The notes: generated from the letters alone by a model not told the origin. A stretch of 64,000 nucleotides of DNA from Marinobacter nauticus (GCF_019801015.1 NZ_JAHVJZ010000006.1:186001-250000); one strand, 5' to 3'. Counted from the stretch's first letter, positions 47,454 to 57,957 are shown. Numbers and translations are program-made.

Positions 47454-48913
47454 AAGCCCTGCTCCACCAGTTGCTGCGCCAGAGCGCGTTCGTTGTATTC
47501 CAGTCGCTGACCACCAATGATCTGGTAGTCCTCGTGCCCTTTGCCCGCCAGCAATACCATGTCACCGGGTTGCGCCTGAGCAAAGGCCCGACGCACCGCG
47601 CTGGCGCGATCTTCAATCACTTCGGCCTGTCCGGTCAGTCCGGCTTCCATCTGCTCGGCAATGGTGGCAAACGTTTCGCTGCGTGGGTTATCCGCGGTGA
47701 TGATCAGATGATCGGCCCCCTGCTCAGCCGCCTGGGCCATCAGTGGGCGCTTGCCACTGTCACGCTCTCCACCGCAGCCGAATACGCACCACAATGCGCC
47801 ACGGCAATGAGGGCGCAGAGCCGCCAGAGCCTGACTGAGTGCATCCGGCGTATGCGCGTAGTCCACCACCAGCGTCGGAGTGTCGGCCTGGCCAAAGCAC
47901 TCCATTCGTCCGGCGGCACTGTGCAATTTCGGCACAACGGCCAGCAGATCCGCCAACGAATAACCGAGGCTCAGCAATGCTCCCAGAGCGGCCAAAAGGT
48001 TGGCGAGATTGAATGCGCCCAACAGGGGACTTTCCAACTGGCCCTGGCCAAAGCTGGAGACCAGCCGGGCCCGGACGCCCTGATCATGGAATTGCACGCC
48101 TTCGACAGTCAGGTAATCTCCTTCACTGCGCGCACCCTGCGCGCTGTAGCCCACCACCTGAAGGCGATCGCTCAACGCCCGGTGCCAGCGGACCCCCACC
48201 TCGTCATCCAGATTGAAGACGCCGTGGCTGATCGCCGGCAGCGTGAACAACTGACGCTTAGCCTCGGCATACGCGTCCATGTCCCCGTGGTAATCCAGAT
48301 GGTCACGGCTCAGGTTGGTGTAGACACCCACTTTGATCGGCAACGCCGCGACCCGGGACTGGCTCAGGCCGTGGCTGGAGATCTCCAGCGCAACAGCTTC
48401 GGCGCCACATTTGGCCTGGCGGTCGAGTTCGCGCGCTACGGTGATGGCGTCGGAGGTGGTGTTCACAGAGGGCGTCAGGTCGCCCCACAGTCCATTACCG
48501 ACCGTCCCCATCACACCGGCCTGATGGCCCAGCGCGCTGAGTAACTGGGCACACAACTGAGTGACCGTGGTCTTGCCGTTGGTGCCCGTCACCCCGATAA
48601 GCGTGGGCCGGGTTGCGGCCGGGTACGCCCTCAGCGCCAGAGCCGACAGGCGCTTATCCAGCGCTTCAATGCCGATCACCGGAACGCCGTCCCGATCCGG
48701 CTGTTGGCCATCGCATTCCGCTTCTGCCAACACCGCCACTGCCCCCTGGGCAATGGCCGCATCAATGAAACCGCGGCCGTCCACCTGGTGGCCGGCCACA
48801 GCAACAAAACAATCTCCCGGGCGGACGCGTCGGCTATCCAGTGCCAACTGTTGAAACTCAATCCCGGTATTCAGCGCCATCCAGGGAGCCAGCAGATCAT
48901 CGAGTGACGACAT
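47450..48913 (-). CDS. murE: UDP-MurNAc-L-Ala-D-Glu:meso-diaminopimelate ligase
   Basis: Adds meso-diaminopimelate to the stem peptide, 487 residues. The P-loop is GVTGTNGKTTVTQL near 105. The DNPRSE motif near the C-terminus marks the diaminopimelate-specific class, as opposed to the lysine-adding one, which fits a Gram-negative wall. ATG codons at 48916 and 48913 are adjacent; the second has better spacing to GGGGGAG and is used here. Its start overlaps the end of ftsI. Confidence 0.97.
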   Translation of the reverse strand: MSSLDDLLAPWMALNTGIEFQQLALDSRRVRPGDCFVAVAGHQVDGRGFIDAAIAQGAVAVLAEAECDGQQPDRDGVPVIGIEALDKRLSALALRAYPAATRPTLIGVTGTNGKTTVTQLCAQLLSALGHQAGVMGTVGNGLWGDLTPSVNTTSDAITVARELDRQAKCGAEAVALEISSHGLSQSRVAALPIKVGVYTNLSRDHLDYHGDMDAYAEAKRQLFTLPAISHGVFNLDDEVGVRWHRALSDRLQVVGYSAQGARSEGDYLTVEGVQFHDQGVRARLVSSFGQGQLESPLLGAFNLANLLAALGALLSLGYSLADLLAVVPKLHSAAGRMECFGQADTPTLVVDYAHTPDALSQALAALRPHCRGALWCVFGCGGERDSGKRPLMAQAAEQGADHLIITADNPRSETFATIAEQMEAGLTGQAEVIEDRASAVRRAFAQAQPGDMVLLAGKGHEDYQIIGGQRLEYNERALAQQLVEQGL

Positions 48914-50690
48914 CATCGCTCCCCCATACAGAGGCCAGCGTGCCCACTTCCGGGCGGCGCTGACTTGGTTCCACATTCAATAGTTGCAGGGCACCGCCCA
49001 TCACTTCGGAAAACACCGGCGCGGCAACGACACCGCCATAGTAGGCGTCGCCCTGGGGTTCGTTGATCACCACAGCAATGGCCAGACGGGGGTTTTCCGA
49101 CGGCGCCAGTCCGGCAAACAGCGAGACATAATCCTCACCGTAGCCGCCAGCCACCGCCTTACGACTGGTGCCGGTTTTCCCCGCTACGGAGTACCCGTCC
49201 ACGGCGGCTCGGGTCGCGGTGCCGCCCGGTTCGGTCACCTGAGTCAACATCGCCACCATCTGTTTGGCCACCTCGGGTGACAGCACCTGCTCCCCTTCCG
49301 GCACCTGACCATCGCGGATCTTAAGAATGGACGCCGGGCGGGCCACCCCGCCCGCGCCGAGAATCGCATACATCCGGGCCAGCTGCAGTGGGGTGGAGGT
49401 CAGACCGTAGCCGAACGCCAGAGTGGCACGCTCATGCTCAGACCAGCGACGGCGCTTCGGCACATTACCGGTGGTTTCACCATCCAGATTGATGCCGCTG
49501 TAGGTGCCCAGGCCAAAGTCGGCGTAGAAGGCCAGCAGTTCGTCCACTTCCATCTGCAACGCCATACGGGCCATGCCGATGTTGGAAGACTTCACCAGCA
49601 GATGGGTCACATCCTGCTTGCCAAAATTTCGGGTGTCGCGCACCAGGCCGCCGCTTACGCGCATCCAGCCCGGACTGGTGTCCATCACGGTGTCCGGTGT
49701 GACCAGCCCTTTTTCCAGCGCTGCCGCGACGACCAGAGGCTTCACAACGGAGCCCGGCTCGTACGCGTCGGTGATGGAGCGGTTACGCATCTGGTACGCC
49801 TGGATACCGCTGCGCTGGTTGGGGTTAAAACTCGGGGTGTTGGCCATCGCCAGGATCTCACCGGTCGGAATGTCGATGATCACCAGTGAGCCAGAGGTCG
49901 CCATATGGTATTGGGTGGCTTTTTTCAGCGCGCGGTACGCCAGACTCTGCAAACGCATGTCGAGGCTCAGCACCAGATCATTCGGGTGCTCGCCCTCAGC
50001 AACAACGGAGAGGTTTTCCACCACTTCGCCGCCCAGCCCTTTGCGCACCCGCACCTTCTCCGGCGAGCCAGTCAGCCAGTCGTCGTAGTTACGTTCGAGA
50101 CCTTCGATCCCTTTATCGTCGATGTTGGTCAGGCCAATCAACTGACCGGTGGCTTCACCAGCCGGGTAGTAGCGGCGGGATTCCGGCTTCAGACCAATTC
50201 CGGGGATGCGCAGTTTGGCAATGTAGTCCGCCACGGCGGGCGTCACCTGACGCCGCAGGTAAAGAAAGCGGCGCTTCGGATCCTGTTTGACCCGCTCAAG
50301 CAGGTCAGCCTCCGGCAGGTCCAGCACATCGGCCAGGGCTCGCCAGCGTCGGGGGTCATCAAAGCCGTTGCCTTCGAAAACCCGCTTAGGGTCGGCCCAG
50401 ACGGCCTGAACCGGCACACTGACCGCCAGCATCTCGCCATTGCGATCGGTGATCATGCCGCGTTGCACGTCGCGGGTTTCCAAACGCAGGGTGCGCAGAT
50501 CGCTTTCGTGACGAAGGCGGTCTGGGGCGATCACCTGAATGTAGGAGGCCCGCGCAACGATCCCGGTAAACACCAGCGCAATGGCAAAGGTCACCAGCCG
50601 CAGGCGCCACAGGAACGGCGTCGGCTTCAGCTTCTGCTTGGCTTGCTTGCTGGATTTGGCCGCGGGCTTATTGATCTTACGTCGGCTCAT
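48897..50690 (-). CDS. ftsI: Septal peptidoglycan transpeptidase (PBP3)
   Basis: Divisome transpeptidase and beta-lactam target, 597 residues. A basic cytoplasmic tail (MSRRKINKPAAKSSKQAKQK) precedes one transmembrane helix (about 32-50). The pedestal domain and then the penicillin-binding domain follow, with the active-site EPGSVVKP (Ser near 313), SSN and VAGKTGTSRKA triads intact. The start at 50690 overlaps the ftsL stop by four bases; longer in-frame extensions run into ftsL and are rejected. Confidence 0.98.
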   Translation of the reverse strand: MSRRKINKPAAKSSKQAKQKLKPTPFLWRLRLVTFAIALVFTGIVARASYIQVIAPDRLRHESDLRTLRLETRDVQRGMITDRNGEMLAVSVPVQAVWADPKRVFEGNGFDDPRRWRALADVLDLPEADLLERVKQDPKRRFLYLRRQVTPAVADYIAKLRIPGIGLKPESRRYYPAGEATGQLIGLTNIDDKGIEGLERNYDDWLTGSPEKVRVRKGLGGEVVENLSVVAEGEHPNDLVLSLDMRLQSLAYRALKKATQYHMATSGSLVIIDIPTGEILAMANTPSFNPNQRSGIQAYQMRNRSITDAYEPGSVVKPLVVAAALEKGLVTPDTVMDTSPGWMRVSGGLVRDTRNFGKQDVTHLLVKSSNIGMARMALQMEVDELLAFYADFGLGTYSGINLDGETTGNVPKRRRWSEHERATLAFGYGLTSTPLQLARMYAILGAGGVARPASILKIRDGQVPEGEQVLSPEVAKQMVAMLTQVTEPGGTATRAAVDGYSVAGKTGTSRKAVAGGYGEDYVSLFAGLAPSENPRLAIAVVINEPQGDAYYGGVVAAPVFSEVMGGALQLLNVEPSQRRPEVGTLASVWGSDDVVTR

Positions 50691-50992
50691 GGCAGTCTCA
50701 CCACACGCTCTTCCGACGGCTTGGGCCGGTGCATGTTCAATTCCCGGGTCGCCATCGACGCTACCCGGCTGTGTTCCGCCAGCGTCTGTTCTTCCAGCAA
50801 CAGGTGGCGCCACTCCACATCCAGCTGATCGCGCTGTTGCAGCAGGTCGTTCCAATGTGCCGTGAGATTACGCGACTCCTGAGCGGACCAAACCACCGAC
50901 AGTGCCGAACCCAGCACGCAGAAAGCCAGTGCCACCAACCACTTGTGGTGCCACAGGTCCTTTCCAACGATGCGTGCCAGATTGGGGCTCAT
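50687..50992 (-). CDS. ftsL: Cell division protein FtsL
   Basis: Small bitopic divisome protein of 101 residues that forms a complex with FtsB and FtsQ and activates FtsWI. A short cytoplasmic part leads to one transmembrane helix (about 18-36, WLVALAFCVLGSALSVVW) and a periplasmic coiled coil with regularly spaced leucines (LLQQRDQLDVEWRHLLLEEQ). The coil ends in the ATRELNMHRP motif found in other FtsL proteins. It starts nine bases after rsmH. Confidence 0.94.
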   Translation of the reverse strand: MSPNLARIVGKDLWHHKWLVALAFCVLGSALSVVWSAQESRNLTAHWNDLLQQRDQLDVEWRHLLLEEQTLAEHSRVASMATRELNMHRPKPSEERVVRLP

Positions 50993-51001
50993 GGTGTCCT
51001 C

Positions 51002-51949
51002 TTACAGTTTTTCCGCCACACGCAGCACCGAGCTGCGGGCGCGGGTGTTGTCCTGCACTTCCGTATCAGAAGGCTTCAGCGCCTTACCCACGGTTTTCAG
51101 ACGGCGGGTCTGCTTAAGCTGATCTTCGGTCAGGGGCAGGCCATGAGGGATTGGTTCCCCCTGGGCTTCACGGCGCATAAAGCGCTTCACCAGCCGGTCT
51201 TCCAGTGAGTGGAAGCTGATCACAGACAGGCGACCTTCTGGCTTCAGAATCGCAGTGGCGCCTGCCAGGGCTTTCTCAATCTCTTCCAGTTCGCTGTTGA
51301 TGTAGATGCGGATTGCCTGGAAGCTGCGCGTCGCCGGGTGTTTCCCCTGCTCACGCTTATGCTTCGGAGTCATCCGCTCAATCAGTCCGGCCAGGTCGCT
51401 GGTGCGCTCCATCGGCTCACCGGCGGCAATGTGTTCTTTGATCTTGCGGGCGATCGGGCGGGAAAACTTCTCTTCGCCAAAGGTTTTCAGTACCCAGGCG
51501 ATGTCATCCGGCTCAGCACGGGCCAGCCATTCAGCGGCCGTTTCGCCGCTGCTGTTGTCCATCCGCATATCCAGCGGACCATCCCGCAGAAAGCTGAAAC
51601 CGCGTTCCGCATCATCCAGCTGAGGGGAGGAGACGCCCAGATCCAGCAGCACGCCATCAATCTGCCCGTTCAGGCCCAGATCCGTGATGTATTCGGCGAT
51701 GCCGGAGAAGGGGCCGTGGACGATCTGAAAGCGCGGGTCTTCTGCAGCCAGTTGCTCAGCCACCGCCACCGCCTGGGGATCGCGATCGATGCCGATCAGA
51801 CGCCCATTGGGACCCAGTTGGGAAAGGATGTGTCGGGAATGTCCGCCACGGCCAAAGGTTCCGTCGACGTAGATCCCGTCCGGCTTAAGTTGAAGTCCGT
51901 TCACTGCTTCATCAAGCAGTACGGTAATGTGTCGGAATGACTCAGACAT
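51002..51949 (-). CDS. rsmH: 16S rRNA (cytosine-1402-N4) methyltransferase
   Basis: SAM-dependent methyltransferase of C1402 in the ribosomal P site, also known as MraW; 315 residues. [13 protein letters not shown] at 7-19, [14 protein letters not shown] near 30-42 (SAM loop), and [19 protein letters not shown] near 104-122 are diagnostic. [14 protein letters not shown] lies near the C-terminus. Its start overlaps the mraZ stop by one base. The partner for 2'-O methylation of the same nucleotide, rsmI, lies 2.3 kb away in this window. Confidence 0.98.
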   Translation of the reverse strand: MSESFRHITVLLDEAVNGLQLKPDGIYVDGTFGRGGHSRHILSQLGPNGRLIGIDRDPQAVAVAEQLAAEDPRFQIVHGPFSGIAEYITDLGLNGQIDGVLLDLGVSSPQLDDAERGFSFLRDGPLDMRMDNSSGETAAEWLARAEPDDIAWVLKTFGEEKFSRPIARKIKEHIAAGEPMERTSDLAGLIERMTPKHKREQGKHPATRSFQAIRIYINSELEEIEKALAGATAILKPEGRLSVISFHSLEDRLVKRFMRREAQGEPIPHGLPLTEDQLKQTRRLKTVGKALKPSDTEVQDNTRARSSVLRVAEKL

Positions 51950-52407
51950 CAGAGTGATAAATCCTGTAGCCGGGGGTTAGACAGAAGGTCGGCATCGCTC
52001 ACCTGTTGGTGTGCCACCTGGATCTGATCCTGCCAGTTGGCTTCGGACCAGAGTTCAAATTTGTTCAGCTGCCCTACCAGCATCACGGACTTGTCCAGCG
52101 CCGCGTACTGACGCAAAGGGGCCGACAACAAAAGTCGGCCGGCTTTATCCAGCTCACCTTCGGTGGCGTAGCCCAACAGGAGACGCTTAATGGCCCGCTC
52201 TGCCGGCTGAGTATCAGACAGGGTCATCAGCTTTTGCTCGACGCGTTCCCACTCAGGCAGAGGATAGAGCAGCAGGCAGGGGGATTGGATATCAACGGTG
52301 CAGATCACCTGGCCACCACAACACGCACGCAAGGGCTCGCGATACCGAGTTGGCATCGTCAATCGACCCTTGCTGTCCATCGTGATGGCGTTGGCGCCGC
52401 GGAACAT
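51949..52407 (-). CDS. mraZ: Transcriptional regulator MraZ
   Basis: First gene of the dcw cluster, 152 residues with two AbrB/SpoVT-like DNA-binding domains, each with the DxKGR-type motif ([14 protein letters not shown] at about 10-23 and [13 protein letters not shown] at about 88-100). MraZ represses its own operon in E. coli by binding a row of TGGG repeats. Such repeats are present upstream here. It starts from an ATG with GGGAAGGGCGG upstream. Confidence 0.97.
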   Translation of the reverse strand: MFRGANAITMDSKGRLTMPTRYREPLRACCGGQVICTVDIQSPCLLLYPLPEWERVEQKLMTLSDTQPAERAIKRLLLGYATEGELDKAGRLLLSAPLRQYAALDKSVMLVGQLNKFELWSEANWQDQIQVAHQQVSDADLLSNPRLQDLSL

Positions 52408-52442
52408 AGCCGCCCTTCCCTGTCGTTACGATCCAGTTAGAT

Positions 52443-52466
52443 CCACAAATAACCACTTTTTCCCAC
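52443..52466 (-). promoter_or_regulatory. MraZ operator (three repeats, ten-base period)
   Basis: On the minus strand GTGGG-AAAAA-GTGGT-TATTT-GTGGA gives three TGG-type repeats exactly ten bases apart, matching the known MraZ-box layout (TGGG N5 TGGG N5 TGGG) with the second and third copies degenerate at one base. They lie between the predicted promoter and mraZ. Confidence 0.75.
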
Positions 52467-52477
52467 AACTCACCAAG

Positions 52478-52505
52478 TTTATGGATAGGGTGTCAAGGTT
52501 GTCAA
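52478..52505 (-). promoter_or_regulatory. Probable dcw cluster promoter
   Basis: Minus strand TTGACA (52500-52505) and CATAAA (52478-52483) with a 16-base spacer. A second TTGACA (52491-52496) has no matching -10. The remaining bases of the gap, 52511-52794, show no other gene and only weak inverted repeats around 52632-52660, plus the ribosome site of the next plus-strand gene. Confidence 0.55.
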
Positions 52506-52794
52506 GGTAACTGCCACGCCGCAAACGCCCGTCAAACCGCGCTTTTTCACGCTTTCACCGATTCGCTCGAAACAACCAATGGACGCCAAGCAACTAATAA
52601 ATCAGGGGAAGATCACAAAGCCGTCTTTTCAATCGGATCCTGGGGCCGATCCTGATTAAAAAAGTCTTATTAAAAACAGGGTTTTTTTGCCTGAATCAGA
52701 TGGAGAGATCCGGCATCGCTATCTAGACTCCTAAAGCAACTCCTTGGCTTTCATCCTTTTCGAAACGTCAACTTTCCTGAATTAGGAGTGAGGT

Positions 52795-53784
52795 ATGAGG
52801 TACTCCAAGTTATCCCGCGCCCTGCTGCTTGCGGGCTCCACCGCTTTAGTCTCTCCCTTCATTGCCTGGTCAGCCACCCCGCTGATGGCGGATTTTTCTG
52901 AAGGTGTGGAAGGCAACCTGGGCACTTCCTCTGTAACCGATGCTGGCACCGGCATCACTGCCATCGGTATGTATCTGAATCCGGCTAGTGGCCAGTTTGA
53001 GTTGGCCAATCTTTATCGTCGAGATGAAACCGGCGACGAGGGGCTCGGCGTGTGCAACCCCCTTGAAGGGGCAACCTGTGACACCGGTGGCGGCGACGTC
53101 AACGAGCTGTCCAATCAGTTGGCTCCGGAATTTATCTACCTTCAGCGGCCAGATGGTTACAGCTGGGTCGCCGTTTACCTGTCTTCCCTGGACGGCAACA
53201 ACGGCGGCGCCGTTCCGGAAACCGGCCAGATTTGGTCTGACGACGACGGCGATCCCAATAACGGAGGTCTGACCCTGCTGGCAGAGTTCACGGGGAATGA
53301 CGCCAACGTAGAGCAGATGCTGGACATCGTAGCGCTGGGGGCTGCGGACGCCGCCTTCCTGGTACTGCGGCCGGTTGACACCAGTGGCGGTCAGAACGTC
53401 AACAACGACTACCTGGTTAAAGCGGCAGAAGTGCTGAAGGACCCCGGTGGAGAAGGCTGTACTCCCGGGTACTGGAAGCAGCGTCACCACTTTGATTCCT
53501 GGGTGATGTACGACCCGGATGACACCTTCTACATGGCCTTCGGCTCCGACATCTTCGGCATGGACAAGACCTTGCTTGAGGTGCTGAAGACCGGTGGTGG
53601 CAAGCAATATGCCATGGGCCGTCATGCGGTAGCCGCCTTGTTGAACGCCCTTAGTGGTGACGTCAGCTACAAATACACCAAGGATGAGGTGGTCGCAGCG
53701 GTTCAGGGTGCCTCCATGGGCACTTACAACGACGTGAAAAATGCGTTTGAGTATCAGAATGAGATGGGCTGCCCGCTCAACTGA
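52795..53784 (+). CDS. Exported protein with C-terminal CTPGYWK-type domain
   Basis: Protein of 329 residues with a signal peptide (about 1-27; LLLAGSTALVSPFIAWSA) and a strong ribosome site (AGGAGTGAGG). Residues about 28-215 form an acidic, Gly/Asn-rich region with a cysteine pair (CNPLEGATC), likely beta-rich. The rest (about 220-329) is a separate domain opening with GCTPGYWKQRHHFDSW, continuing through GRHAVAALLNALSG and closing with NEMGCPLN. I recall this CTPGYWK domain from many exported bacterial proteins of unknown function; no catalytic role is assigned. The two cysteines at its ends probably pair. It sits alone between the dcw promoter and rnpB, where related genomes usually have nothing. 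Confidence 0.75.
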   Translation: MRYSKLSRALLLAGSTALVSPFIAWSATPLMADFSEGVEGNLGTSSVTDAGTGITAIGMYLNPASGQFELANLYRRDETGDEGLGVCNPLEGATCDTGGGDVNELSNQLAPEFIYLQRPDGYSWVAVYLSSLDGNNGGAVPETGQIWSDDDGDPNNGGLTLLAEFTGNDANVEQMLDIVALGAADAAFLVLRPVDTSGGQNVNNDYLVKAAEVLKDPGGEGCTPGYWKQRHHFDSWVMYDPDDTFYMAFGSDIFGMDKTLLEVLKTGGGKQYAMGRHAVAALLNALSGDVSYKYTKDEVVAAVQGASMGTYNDVKNAFEYQNEMGCPLN

Positions 53785-53802
53785 TGACATGCTGCTCTAA
53801 AG

Positions 53803-53843
53803 CAAAAACCCGCATCACCGAAAGGCGATGCGGGTTTTCTTTT
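53803..53843. terminator. Bidirectional terminator between the CTPGYWK gene and rnpB
   Basis: AAAACCCGCATC and GATGCGGGTTTT pair around an eight-to-ten-base loop, with T-rich tails on both strands. It ends the plus-strand gene and the minus-strand RNase P RNA. Confidence 0.88.
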
Positions 53844-53845
53844 GT

Positions 53846-54229
<384 letters not shown>

Positions 54230-54238
54230 AGGCGGCGG

Positions 54239-54244
54239 ATTATA
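54239..54244 (-). promoter_or_regulatory. rnpB -10 element
   Basis: A perfect TATAAT on the minus strand, nine bases before the predicted RNA start. The -35 region (TGGTAG) is poor and lies within the end of rsmI. Confidence 0.65.
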
Positions 54245-54261
54245 GCGGCTGAGGTGCGGGA

Positions 54262-55101
54262 CTACCAGCCCATATCCAGCCCGGCTTTATAAAGGGCGTT
54301 TTTCTTCACACCGTGGATCTGCGCCGCCAGTGCCGCCGCCTTTTTCAGCGGCAGTTCCTGACAAAGCAGTTCGGTGGTTCGCAGCGCTTCGGCAGGCAGC
54401 GCGTCTTCGGGTGCTTTATAGGGGCCAATCATCAGCACCATCTCACCGCGGGTGCGATTTTCATCTTCACTGAGCCAGGCCCGCAACTCAGCAGCCGGGC
54501 CACCATGGATGGTTTCGAAGCTTTTGGTCAGTTCACGGGCCAGCACCACCTGACGCTCGGGCCCCATCACGTCGATCAGCTCTGCCAGAGTGTCCATCAC
54601 CCGACGCGGAGATTCATAGAAGATCAGGGTGCGTGGCTCTTCCTGAAGCGCGGTCAGGGTATCGATACGGGCTTTGCTTTTCGCCGGCAAAAAGCCTTCG
54701 AAGGCGAACCGGTCTGAAGGCAGGCCTGCGGCACACAACGCCGTAGTGGCGGCACAGGGGCCCGGCAGCGGCACAACGGCATAACCGGCTTCTCGCACCT
54801 GAGTCACCAGGTGATAGCCCGGATCCGAGATCAGCGGCGTGCCTGCGTCCGACACCAGAGCAATGCTCTGGCCTTGTTCCAACCGGTGGATGATGGACTG
54901 AGCCCGCTGCCGCTCGTTGTGATCGTGTACCGACATGGTCGCCGTGCTGATGCCAAAGTGGCTGAGCAGCTTGCCGGTGTGGCGGGTGTCTTCACAGGCA
55001 ATCAGATCCACATCCTGAAGTATCTGAAGGGCCCGGTGAGTGATGTCGGCCAGGTTGCCAATGGGGGTCGGCACGATATAAAGGGTGGCGGAACTGGACA
55101 T
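54262..55101 (-). CDS. rsmI: 16S rRNA (cytidine-1402-2'-O) methyltransferase
   Basis: SAM-dependent enzyme of the tetrapyrrole methylase fold that 2'-O-methylates C1402, the base also modified by RsmH; 279 residues. [15 protein letters not shown] at 7-21, [11 protein letters not shown] near 36, [13 protein letters not shown] near 82, and [17 protein letters not shown] near 108 are diagnostic. The ATG at 55101 has GAGG five bases upstream; a GTG two codons earlier is less well placed. It is divergent from lpoA. Confidence 0.97.
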   Translation of the reverse strand: MSSSATLYIVPTPIGNLADITHRALQILQDVDLIACEDTRHTGKLLSHFGISTATMSVHDHNERQRAQSIIHRLEQGQSIALVSDAGTPLISDPGYHLVTQVREAGYAVVPLPGPCAATTALCAAGLPSDRFAFEGFLPAKSKARIDTLTALQEEPRTLIFYESPRRVMDTLAELIDVMGPERQVVLARELTKSFETIHGGPAAELRAWLSEDENRTRGEMVLMIGPYKAPEDALPAEALRTTELLCQELPLKKAAALAAQIHGVKKNALYKAGLDMGW

Positions 55102-55130
55102 GGGCACCTCGAAGGGGGCAGTAAGGTGGA

Positions 55131-55159
55131 TTGGTTTACTGCAAACAGGGGGTTAAACT
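55131..55159 (+). promoter_or_regulatory. Probable lpoA promoter
   Basis: TTGGTT (55131-55136) and TAAACT (55154-55159) with a 17-base spacer. Transcription would start near 55166, which favours a translation start at 55191-55194 over the earlier GTG. Confidence 0.4.
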
Positions 55160-55193
55160 AGTGGCTGCAATTCTATCAGAGTGGATCCCCGTG

Positions 55194-57020
55194 GTGAAAA
55201 GCGTTTCCCTATACCGGCCGTCGCGCCGGCGGCATCTCGCCATGGCCCTGATGGTGGCCGTTCTTGCTGGTTGTGCCAGTGGACCGGATACCGCCAAGGC
55301 CCCCACAGAGACCCTGTCCCTGGGGCAGATCAGTCAAAGCCCCAACGCCTACCTTCAGTTGGCAAACCAGAGTTCGGGCGAACAACAGCAGAGCTATTTG
55401 CTGCTGGCTGCGCGTGCTTACCAGACACAGGGGCAAAACAGCGCGGCACAGAACATCCTGGCGTCGATGGCGCACCAGTTGCCCGACAGTGGCCCCCTGC
55501 AAGCCGAGTTTCGTTTGATTCAGGCCCACATCTATGCGGACCAGCAGCAGCGGGCTGAAGCATTGTCACTGCTGAAGTGGCCTGCCAGTTGGAACCTCTC
55601 CACGGCCCAATGGCAGGACTTCTTTACTCTGCAGGCGGAACTGCAGAGCGCAGAGGGGGCCTATTTTGCCGAAGCTGCGGCTCGCTATGGACTTGATGCC
55701 TACCTGACCGGCGAGGCGAAGAACGCGAACGCCGACGCCCTGTGGACAGCGCTGTCCCGGGTGGATGAAGAGACACTTCAGGTCCAGAAGGAGAGCGCAC
55801 AGGATCCGATCTGGCAGGGCTGGATCGAACTGGCCTGGCTGACCCAGCACTTCGCCATTCAGCCCTCCTCCCTGCTTGGCGAACTGGCACGCTGGCAGCA
55901 AAGCAACCCCAATCACCCCGCGGCCCAGCGCTTGCCGACGGATTTGGAGCGCGCGCTGAGCGTCCAGCCCTACCGGCCTCATCAGGTGGCGGTGCTGCTG
56001 CCATTGAGCGGCCGGGTGGCCAGCCAGGCCCGCGCCATTCAGGACGGTTTGATGGCCAACCTGCTGGCCAACGAAACCCAACGCCAGGTGCGCTTTTACG
56101 ACACCGGGGAAATGGATGCCGTTGCGGCCTATCAACAGGCGGTGGCTGACGGCGCCGAGTTTGTGATCGGCCCATTGCTGAAGCCCAATGTGGACAAGGT
56201 GCTGGCTCAGTATGACGGTCAGGTGCCGCTGCTGGCATTGAACGCCAAAGACACCAACGCTCCGGACAGTGCAGACCTCTACTTCTTCTCGCTGGATCCG
56301 GAAACGGAAGCGGCACAGGCCGCCCAGCGGATCTGGCTGGAGGGCCACAAGCATCCGCTGGTGCTCTCTTCCGGCAACGCCATTGGCAAACGGATGGCCG
56401 AGCGGTTTGTGGCGCAATGGGCCGAGCTCAGCGATGACCCGGTGGAGATTCACTACTTCGGCAATCAGGCCAGCATGCGTGGCACCGTCCAAACGGCCAT
56501 GCACGTCGACCAGAGTGAAGAACGCATCAAAGCCATTAAAGCGCTGTTTGGTAGCCAGACTCAGGCAGACTTCCGTTCCCGCCGTGACGTCGATGCCCTG
56601 TATCTGATCGCGAACGGCGATGAAGTCCGTCTTCTCAAGCCCTTTGTGGATGTGAGTCTGGCGGTGTTTGCCGATCCTCTGGCACTCTATGGCAGCAGCC
56701 GTGCCCATCAGGCGCTGAACAGCCAGCAGAGTCAGGAGCTGGATGGCCTGGAGCTGAGCGACATGCCCTGGCTGCTGGGACAGAACCCGGCCCGCACTCA
56801 AGCCGAAGCGCTCTGGCCTGAGCGACAACAGGCGCTGATGCGGCTGTACGCCATGGGCTACGACAGCTGGGACCTGATCGACCGCCTGGCCCAAATGCGG
56901 GTATTCTCCGGATACCGGGTCAAAGGGCTGAGTGGCGATCTGGCCGTCACGCCGGACGGCGAGCTTCAGCGCGAGTTGAGCTGGGCCAAATATCGTCGCG
57001 GCCAGCTTAAGGCCGATTGA
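55194..57020 (+). CDS. lpoA: Outer membrane lipoprotein LpoA, activator of PBP1A
   Basis: Lipoprotein of about 608 residues that reaches through the periplasm to stimulate the peptidoglycan synthase PBP1A. A signal sequence ends in the lipobox LAGC followed by ASGPD. The N-terminal half is helical, TPR-like (about 40-255), and the C-terminal half is a periplasmic-binding-protein fold starting at QVAVLLPLSGRVASQARAIQDG. The start is uncertain: GTG codons at 55161, 55191 and 55194 are in frame with weak ribosome sites. lpoA-yraN-diaA-dolP is the same order as in E. coli. Confidence 0.93.
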   Translation: MKSVSLYRPSRRRHLAMALMVAVLAGCASGPDTAKAPTETLSLGQISQSPNAYLQLANQSSGEQQQSYLLLAARAYQTQGQNSAAQNILASMAHQLPDSGPLQAEFRLIQAHIYADQQQRAEALSLLKWPASWNLSTAQWQDFFTLQAELQSAEGAYFAEAAARYGLDAYLTGEAKNANADALWTALSRVDEETLQVQKESAQDPIWQGWIELAWLTQHFAIQPSSLLGELARWQQSNPNHPAAQRLPTDLERALSVQPYRPHQVAVLLPLSGRVASQARAIQDGLMANLLANETQRQVRFYDTGEMDAVAAYQQAVADGAEFVIGPLLKPNVDKVLAQYDGQVPLLALNAKDTNAPDSADLYFFSLDPETEAAQAAQRIWLEGHKHPLVLSSGNAIGKRMAERFVAQWAELSDDPVEIHYFGNQASMRGTVQTAMHVDQSEERIKAIKALFGSQTQADFRSRRDVDALYLIANGDEVRLLKPFVDVSLAVFADPLALYGSSRAHQALNSQQSQELDGLELSDMPWLLGQNPARTQAEALWPERQQALMRLYAMGYDSWDLIDRLAQMRVFSGYRVKGLSGDLAVTPDGELQRELSWAKYRRGQLKAD

Positions 57021-57352
57021 TGCATCAACGGGGCAAGGATGCCGAACAGCAAGCCTGCCGGTTTCTGCAGGCTCAGGGCCTCAGCCCCGTTGCCCAAAAC
57101 GTCCAGTGCCGCTTCGGCGAACTGGACCTCATCATGCGCCAGGGAGACACCCTGGTGTTTGTCGAAGTAAAGTACCGCCGGCATGGCGGTTTTGGTGGGG
57201 CCGCTTCGGCCGTCACCCCTCATAAGCAGCATAAGCTGCGTCTGACCGCCAACTGGTACCTGCAGCAACAGGGCATGAGTGATTGTCCCTGCCGCTTTGA
57301 TGTACTGGCCATTGACGGTGACACAACAAATTGGATTCAAAACGCTTTTTAA
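57020..57352 (+). CDS. yraN: YraN family (UPF0102) endonuclease-like protein
   Basis: Small protein of 110 residues with a restriction-endonuclease-like fold. GKDAEQQACRFLQAQG at 6-21, the CRFGELDLIM strand and VFVEVKYRR near 49-57 carry the Asp and Glu-x-Lys residues of a PD-(D/E)XK core. The cellular role is not settled. Its ATG overlaps the lpoA stop by one base, so the two are translationally coupled. Confidence 0.92.
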   Translation: MHQRGKDAEQQACRFLQAQGLSPVAQNVQCRFGELDLIMRQGDTLVFVEVKYRRHGGFGGAASAVTPHKQHKLRLTANWYLQQQGMSDCPCRFDVLAIDGDTTNWIQNAF

Positions 57353-57955
<603 letters not shown>

Positions 57956-57957
57956 GC

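Noticed and set aside
52870-53790. Open frame of about 306 codons opposite the CTPGYWK gene
   Set aside because: The plus strand has the signal peptide, ribosome site, conserved domain and terminator; the minus frame has none of these.
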